Shown piece by piece: positions 59,755 to 64,000 of a stretch of 64,000 bases of DNA. The position numbers and the translations under genes were made by a program. Under the pieces are notes generated by a model, which saw nothing but the letters and a program-made list of their open reading frames with translations, searched no databases and was not told where the DNA came from. This DNA is from Ornithinimicrobium pekingense DSM 21552 (GTDB taxonomy: Bacteria > Actinomycetota > Actinomycetes > Actinomycetales > Dermatophilaceae). The stretch is from positions 372,001 to 436,000 of the forward strand of contig NZ_ATWJ01000008.1 of assembly GCF_000421185.1 (NCBI RefSeq), read 5' to 3'. Position 1 is the stretch's first letter, and each line of letters begins with the position of its first letter.

Positions 59755-60123
59755 GTGGACGGGACGAGGGAGGACCGCGCGGACGCGATGTTCCACGCGC
59801 TCGCCGACCGGACCCGGCGTGACATCCTGCGCCGCGTGCTGGCCGGGGAGCACTCCGTCTCCGCCCTCGCCGCGAGCTACGACATGAGCTTCGCCGCCGT
59901 CCAGAAGCACGTCGCCGTCCTGGAGCGGGCGGGCCTGCTCACCAAGCGCCGCAGCGGGCGCGAGCAGCTCGCCAGCGGCGACGTCGAGGCCGTCCGCTCC
60001 GTCACCTCGATGCTCGCCGAGCTCGAGGACATCTGGCGCGGTCGCATCGACCGCATCGACACCTTCCTGCAAGGAGACCGACCATGCCCGTCACCGCCTT
60101 CACCACCGACCCCGACACCCTGA
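59755..60123 (+). CDS. ArsR/SmtB-family transcriptional regulator
   Basis: Winged-helix repressor of 122 residues: MFHALADRTRRDILRRVLAG, then SVSALAASYDMSFAAVQKHV (recognition helix), LERAGLLTKRRSGREQL (wing). No metal-binding CxC or C-terminal HxH is seen, so it belongs to the ArsR subgroup paired with SRPBCC proteins rather than metal sensors. GTG at 59755 is chosen because the perfect palindrome and -10 end just before it. Its 3' end overlaps the SRPBCC gene by 40 nt. Confidence 0.87.
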   Translation: MDGTREDRADAMFHALADRTRRDILRRVLAGEHSVSALAASYDMSFAAVQKHVAVLERAGLLTKRRSGREQLASGDVEAVRSVTSMLAELEDIWRGRIDRIDTFLQGDRPCPSPPSPPTPTP

Positions 60124-60569
60124 CCCTGACCATCACCGCGCAGTTCGCCGCACCGGTCGAGCGGGTGTGGGAGCTCTACGCCGACCCCCGGCAGCTCGAG
60201 CAGGTCTGGGGCCCCCCGGGTTACCCCGCGACGTTCGTCGAGCACGACCTGAGCGCCGGCGGACGGATGACCTACTACATGACCGCCCCCGACGGCGAGC
60301 GCTACGGCGGCTGGTGGCAGATCAGCGAGGTCGACGCACCGCGCCGCTTCACCTTCGAGGACGGCTTCGCCGACCCCGACCTGCGGCCGCTGGCGGACAT
60401 GCCGGTCTCGCACAACGTCTACTCCTTCGAGCCGGCCGACGGGGGCACCCGTGCGGTCTTCACCTCGACCTACTCCTCGGCCGAGGCCCTGCAGCAGGTG
60501 CTGGACATGGGCGTCGAGGAGGGCGCCACCTCCGCCATCAACCAGATCGACGGCTTCCTCGCCGCCTGA
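60084..60569 (+). CDS. SRPBCC (AHSA1/activator of Hsp90-like) domain protein
   Basis: A 161-residue START-like hydrophobic-pocket protein: ITAQFAAPVERVWELYADPR, LEQVWGPPGYPATFVEHDLS, MTYYMTAPDGERYGGWWQIS. Typically co-encoded with an ArsR regulator, as here. Function unknown; small-molecule binding or stress response is likely. ATG at 60084 follows AAGGAG with 7-nt spacing. Confidence 0.88.
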   Translation: MPVTAFTTDPDTLTLTITAQFAAPVERVWELYADPRQLEQVWGPPGYPATFVEHDLSAGGRMTYYMTAPDGERYGGWWQISEVDAPRRFTFEDGFADPDLRPLADMPVSHNVYSFEPADGGTRAVFTSTYSSAEALQQVLDMGVEEGATSAINQIDGFLAA

Positions 60570-60644
60570 CGCCCCCGTCCAGGTCAGGTGGCCGGCGCTG
60601 CATACTGCGCTGGTCCGCCCCGCCCCCGCCCCGGAAGGCCTCGT

Positions 60645-61055
60645 ATGTCGTGCACCATCACCGCCCGCACCCCCACACCGCAGGAGCACCGCGAGCTGGC
60701 GGAGTCGGTGGGCTGGGGCGATGCGTTCTGGTGGGACGCCGTGCCGACCTCGCTGGCCGGCTCGGTCTGCGGGGTGGTCGTCCATGACGACGGCGGTGAG
60801 CTGGTCGGGATGGGCCGGGTCGTCGGTGACGGAGCCTTCTACTTCTACGTGCAGGACGTCGTGGTGCGCCCGGACCACCAGGGGGCCGGGCTGGGCCGCG
60901 ACATCGTCGAGGCGCTGACGGCGCAGGTGCGGCACCTGGCCCCCGGTCACTGCTTCGTCGGGCTCTTCGCCACGCCGGCTGCCGACCGGCTCTACCGGAG
61001 CCTGGGCTGGGACGACGCGGACCTGACCGGGATGTGGACGGTCCTGCGCGACTGA
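60645..61055 (+). CDS. GNAT family N-acetyltransferase
   Basis: A 136-residue acetyltransferase. VQDVVVRPDHQGAGLGRDIV is motif A for acetyl-CoA binding, followed by VGLFATPAADRLYRSLGW. ATG at 60645 with GGAAGG upstream. Substrate unknown. A strong terminator follows. Confidence 0.87.
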   Translation: MSCTITARTPTPQEHRELAESVGWGDAFWWDAVPTSLAGSVCGVVVHDDGGELVGMGRVVGDGAFYFYVQDVVVRPDHQGAGLGRDIVEALTAQVRHLAPGHCFVGLFATPAADRLYRSLGWDDADLTGMWTVLRD

Positions 61056-61061
61056 GGGAGC

Positions 61062-61103
61062 ATGACAGAAGCTCCCGGCCGTCCGGCCGGGAGCTTCTGT
61101 CAT
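61062..61103. terminator. bidirectional terminator hairpin
   Basis: 19-bp perfect stem (61062-61080 with 61085-61103; arm starts ATGACAGAAGCTCCC) and a GTCC loop. It separates the plus-strand acetyltransferase from the minus-strand tRNA gene and could serve both. Confidence 0.9.
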
Positions 61104-61112
61104 CACATCGCG

Positions 61113-61196
61113 TGCGCGAGGGGGGAGTTGAACCCCCACGCCCTTTCGGGCACACGGACCTGAACCGTGCGCGTCTGCCTATTCCGCCACTCGCGC
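61113..61196 (-). tRNA. tRNA-Leu (anticodon CAG)
   Basis: 84-nt class II tRNA. Acceptor GCGCGAG pairs with CTCGCGC, then an A discriminator; no CCA is encoded. The D arm has AATAGGCAGACG. Anticodon stem CACGG/CCGTG with loop TTCAGGT gives CAG at 61160-61162, reading CUG codons. The long variable arm is GCCCGAAAGGGC and the T arm contains GGTTCAA. CUG is the commonest leucine codon in these genes. Confidence 0.96.
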
Positions 61197-61401
61197 GAGT
61201 GCCGGGCAAGACTAGCACGGGGGCTCGGTGGGGCCGAAATCACCGAGACAGGGTCACGACGTCCCCGCGTGACGGCGCGCAGAAGGGAACCCGTCGCCGC
61301 TCCGCCGCTCCTTCCTCCAGAGTCCTGCCAGTCCGGACAAGTACGATCGGCGGGCAAGGCGCATGCTCGTCCGCTGCTCGATGGAATGGAGAGGAGAGGC
61401 T

Positions 61402-62277
61402 GTGGGAGTCTTCGACCGTCTTGAGCGTGGTCTCGAGCGCGCCGTCAAGCAGCCGTTCGCCCGGGTCTTCAAGGCCGAGGTCCAGCCGGTGGAGATCGCC
61501 TCGGCCATGCGGGGCGCGATGGACGACCGGGCCGCGGTCCTGGGCCCGGGACGCACGATGGTCCCCAACGTCTTCACGATCGAGCTGGCCGAGACCGACT
61601 ACGAGCGGCTCTCGTCCTACTCCTCGGCCCTGACCGACGAGCTGGTGGCTGCCGCGGAGGACCACGCCGACGCCCAGCGCTACGTGGCGCCCGGCCCCTT
61701 CGAGGTCCGTCTCGTCTCGGGCGACGACCTCGAGACCGGCATCTTCCGGGTGCGTCCGGCCGCCAAGGACGGCCGGGCCGGTCGCGCCTCCGCCAGCGCC
61801 CGCCCTTCCTCTGAGGCCCGACCCCGCGAGCACGCCCCGCAGCCCCGGCCCGCCCCGGAGCGCCGGGACCGCGACGAGCACGCCGTATACCGTCCGGACC
61901 GGCAGGCCGGCCCCCGGCCCGAGCCCCGTCCGCAGGCGGGCGCGACGCGTGAGGTGCCCGCCGGCCGCACCCCCCGGGGACGCGGACCTCGTCCCGTCCT
62001 GGACGTCGACGGCCGTGCCGTGCCGCTCTCGGCCGCGGTGACGACCATCGGCCGCGACGACTCCGCCGACGTCGTCGTCGACGACCCCGGCGTCTCGCGC
62101 CGGCACGCGGAGGTGCGCATCAGCCACGACGGGCCCCACCTGCAGGTCCTGCTGCGCGACCTCGGGTCGACCAACGGCACCTACCTCAACGGCGAGCAGG
62201 TCGGCGACGAGGAGCTGCGCGACGGCGACCGCATCACCATGGGTCGCTCCAGCCTGATCTTCCGGCTGGAGGGGTGA
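61402..62277 (+). CDS. fhaA: FHA domain protein FhaA (DUF3662 + FHA)
   Basis: A 291-residue regulator of envelope growth. The N-terminal DUF3662 domain is GVFDRLERGLERAVKQPFAR, then VEIASAMRGAMDDRA (1-115). A Pro/Arg-rich linker (about 130-195) and a C-terminal FHA domain follow: TIGRDDSADVVVDDPGVSRR HAEVRI, then LGSTNGTYLNG. FHA binds phosphothreonine made by PknB-type kinases. GTG at 61402 follows GAGGAGAGG; TACGAT at 61342-61347 may be the -10. It begins the conserved fhaA-fhaB-pstP order, running on past the window. Confidence 0.93.
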   Translation: MGVFDRLERGLERAVKQPFARVFKAEVQPVEIASAMRGAMDDRAAVLGPGRTMVPNVFTIELAETDYERLSSYSSALTDELVAAAEDHADAQRYVAPGPFEVRLVSGDDLETGIFRVRPAAKDGRAGRASASARPSSEARPREHAPQPRPAPERRDRDEHAVYRPDRQAGPRPEPRPQAGATREVPAGRTPRGRGPRPVLDVDGRAVPLSAAVTTIGRDDSADVVVDDPGVSRRHAEVRISHDGPHLQVLLRDLGSTNGTYLNGEQVGDEELRDGDRITMGRSSLIFRLEG

Positions 62278-62745
62278 ATGGGTGAGCTGACCCTCAACCT
62301 CATCCGCCTGGGTGTCATCGTCCTGCTGTGGGCGTTCGTCTTCTCGGTGGTCGGCGTGCTGCGCGGGGACCTCTACGGCACCCGCGTCCTCTCGCGCAAC
62401 GCCGGCCCGACCCGCTCCCGGGAGTCACGCAGCGACCGCCGCACGCGCAAGAACGTCCCCACGCACGTCGTGGTGACCGAGGGCAGCCTGCGCGGCACCT
62501 CGGTGCCGCTGCACGAGGGCGGCCTGCTCGTCGGCCGCAACCCCGAGTGCACGCTGGTGCTCACCGACGACTACGCCTCCGGCCGCCACCTACGCATCTA
62601 CCCGGGCGCCGACGCCTGGTACGTCGACGACCTGGGGTCGACCAACGGCACGATCGTCAACGGCCAGAAGATCGACGAGGGGGCGCGGCTCGACCCGGGT
62701 GCACAGATCCGGATCGGCCAGACCGTCCTCGAGCTGCGCCGCTGA
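62278..62745 (+). CDS. fhaB: FHA domain protein FhaB (FipA)
   Basis: A 155-residue membrane-anchored FHA protein: a single N-terminal helix (LIRLGVIVLLWAFVFSVVGV) and a cytoplasmic FHA domain (VGRNPECTLVLTDDYASGRH, LGSTNGTIVNG). It follows fhaA without a gap. It is known in mycobacteria to link PknA/PknB phosphorylation with cell division and wall synthesis. It overlaps neither neighbour; the phosphatase gene starts 3 nt downstream. Confidence 0.94.
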   Translation: MGELTLNLIRLGVIVLLWAFVFSVVGVLRGDLYGTRVLSRNAGPTRSRESRSDRRTRKNVPTHVVVTEGSLRGTSVPLHEGGLLVGRNPECTLVLTDDYASGRHLRIYPGADAWYVDDLGSTNGTIVNGQKIDEGARLDPGAQIRIGQTVLELRR

Positions 62746-62748
62746 CCC

Positions 62749-64000
62749 ATGGTCGCCCTCCGCTACGCAGCCCGCACCAACGTCGGACTCGGCAGCAAGT
62801 CCCGCAACGAGGACTCCGCCTACGCCGGGCCCGAGCTGCTCGTGCTCTGCGACGGCATGGGCGGGCACGCCGCGGGCGACGTCGCCTCCTCCCTGGTGGT
62901 CAGCGAGCTCGTCCACCTCGACGGCGAGTCGCACGGGGCCGACGACTCCCTGGACATCCTCGAGCGCGCGCTGGACGAGGCCAACTCCCGCCTGGCCGAC
63001 GTCATGGAGGTCTACCCCGACTCCGACGGGATGGGCACGACCTGCATCGCGATGATGCGGACCGGCACCAAGCTGGCGGTCGCCAACATCGGCGACTCGC
63101 GCGCCTACCTGCTGCGCGACGGGCGCCTCACCCAGATCACCAAGGACCACTCCTTCGTGCAGAAGCTGCTCGACGAGGGTCGGATCAGCAAGGACGAGGC
63201 CCAGCACCACCCGCAGCGCTCCCTGGTGACCAGGGTGCTGACGGGCCGTCCCGAGGACACTCCCGACCTGTCGCTGCGCGAGCTGCGCGTCGGCGACCGC
63301 CTCCTGCTGTGCAGCGACGGCCTCACCGACTACGTCGCCGAGGACACGGTGGCCGAGCTGCTGCGGCGTGACGACCGCAGCCCCGGGCAGGTGGCCGACG
63401 AGCTGGTGCAGGTGGCGCTGCGCGCCGCCACCCGCGACAACGTCACGGTGGTCGTCGCCGACCTCGTGCACGCGCGGGAGGGCACCACCAAGCCGCAGGT
63501 GGTCGGGGCGGCCAGCGAACGGCGCCGCGCCCAGACCATCGGCCAGCTGACCCCGGCCGAGAAGGCGGCCCAGCTCACCCGGGAGGCCACGGGCACCACC
63601 CTGGCCGACCCTCCCGTGCTCGCCGAGGAGGGTCCCTCCAGCCCGGTGCTGCGCTGGCTGCGACGCTCCCTGGTCGCCGCGGCCCTCGTCGTCGTGCTCG
63701 GGGCCGCCGGCTGGGGGGCGTGGGCCTGGAGCCAGCAGCAGTACTTCGTCGGCGAGCAGGACGGCGTGGTGACGATCTACCGCGGCGTCTCCCAGGACCT
63801 CGGGCCCGTCTCGCTGAGCACGGCCGAGGACCTCACCGACCTGCGCGTCGACGCCCTGCCCGCCTTCTACCAGGACCAGGTCCGCCGCACGCTGTCCGCG
63901 GACGACCGGGCCGGCGCCGAGACGATCGTCACCGAGCTGCGCCAGCTCGCGCAGGGCCGGTGCGTCCCCGTCGTCGTCCTGCCCGACGGCACGCGCACCT
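62749..64000 (+). CDS. pstP: PP2C-family serine/threonine phosphatase PstP (partial, 3' end missing)
   Basis: Dephosphorylates Ser/Thr-kinase targets and opposes PknA/PknB. Visible are SRNEDSAYAGP (metal-binding Asp), LCDGMGGHAAGD (DGMGG motif II), GTTCIAM, VANIGDSRAYLLRDG, LLLCSDGLTDYV and ATRDNVTVVVADL. A transmembrane segment (SLVAAALVVVLGAAGWGAWAW) follows at about residue 305-325, with an external tail. The window ends within that external tail, after about 417 residues. ATG at 62749. Confidence 0.94.
   Translation, partial: MVALRYAARTNVGLGSKSRNEDSAYAGPELLVLCDGMGGHAAGDVASSLVVSELVHLDGESHGADDSLDILERALDEANSRLADVMEVYPDSDGMGTTCIAMMRTGTKLAVANIGDSRAYLLRDGRLTQITKDHSFVQKLLDEGRISKDEAQHHPQRSLVTRVLTGRPEDTPDLSLRELRVGDRLLLCSDGLTDYVAEDTVAELLRRDDRSPGQVADELVQVALRAATRDNVTVVVADLVHAREGTTKPQVVGAASERRRAQTIGQLTPAEKAAQLTREATGTTLADPPVLAEEGPSSPVLRWLRRSLVAAALVVVLGAAGWGAWAWSQQQYFVGEQDGVVTIYRGVSQDLGPVSLSTAEDLTDLRVDALPAFYQDQVRRTLSADDRAGAETIVTELRQLAQGRCVPVVVLPDGTRT

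Overview
This window is chromosomal DNA from a high-GC actinobacterium. The evidence is the uniform GC-rich codon usage, many GTG starts, a C50 carotenoid operon of the Micrococcus/Corynebacterium type, cell-wall-binding-repeat-2 (CWB2) surface proteins and the fhaA-fhaB-pstP cluster. An Intrasporangiaceae or Ornithinimicrobium/Serinicoccus-like micrococcal lineage is my best guess; it is an inference from gene content only. I see no prophage, insertion sequence or plasmid module.

Layout. 1-2.4 kb (minus): a three-gene set of MDR dehydrogenase, 6-pyruvoyltetrahydropterin-synthase-like protein and GT4 glycosyltransferase, cut by the window edge. 2.6-9.7 kb (plus): a tightly overlapping C50 carotenoid operon crtE-crtB-crtI-two lycopene cyclase subunits-crtEb-DUF2238-like membrane protein-GT2 glycosyltransferase-idi. 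9.8-17.4 kb: CDP-alcohol phosphatidyltransferase, short-chain dehydrogenase, a minus-strand stress/alcohol dehydrogenase trio, an orphan LuxR-type regulator with an amidase, and an FAD oxidoreductase. 17.4-24.6 kb (minus): a DUF429-RelA/SpoT fusion, a dicarboxylate symporter, an AbiEi/DUF559 protein bracketed by two near-identical hairpins, an acyl-CoA ligase and a secreted CWB2 protein with an apparent ATC start. 24.8-34 kb: ferredoxin-reductase-like enzyme, folE, a COG2345 regulator, SDR, ATP-dependent DNA ligase, alpha/beta hydrolase and a NarL-type two-component system. 34-46 kb: a large secreted subtilase with CWB2 repeats, YchJ-like protein, an orphan contractile-tail sheath protein carrying a truncated AAA+ segment, an LVIVD protein, a DUF305 lipoprotein and a heterodimeric ABC exporter. 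46-54 kb: a 32-bp tandem repeat, a CmoM-like methyltransferase with an ABC-2 efflux operon, exonuclease III, small conserved proteins and a lipase. 54-59.6 kb: one 1,883-residue secreted heme peroxidase with CWB2 repeats inserted in its catalytic domain and RTX repeats after it. 59.7-64 kb: an ArsR/SRPBCC pair, a GNAT protein, tRNA-Leu(CAG) and fhaA-fhaB-pstP, running off the end.

How it works together. The carotenoid operon supplies its own isoprene isomerase (idi), prenyl chain (crtE), C40 backbone (crtB, crtI), C50 elongation (crtEb), cyclisation and a probable glycosylation step. Three separate proteins carry CWB2 repeats (a subtilase, a repeat-only protein and the giant peroxidase), so this stretch contributes substantially to the cell surface. 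Many genes appear leaderless, with a TANNNT box 6-7 nt before the start codon. Three intergenic regions carry 11-bp-phased direct repeats of the kind bound by OmpR/PhoB-family response regulators.

The observations I consider most worth a second look are the sheath/AAA chimera without other injection-system genes, the CWB2 insertion inside the peroxidase domain, the DUF429-RelA/SpoT fusion with a changed catalytic-loop residue, and the GGTCA 11-bp repeat arrays shared by two distant intergenic regions.
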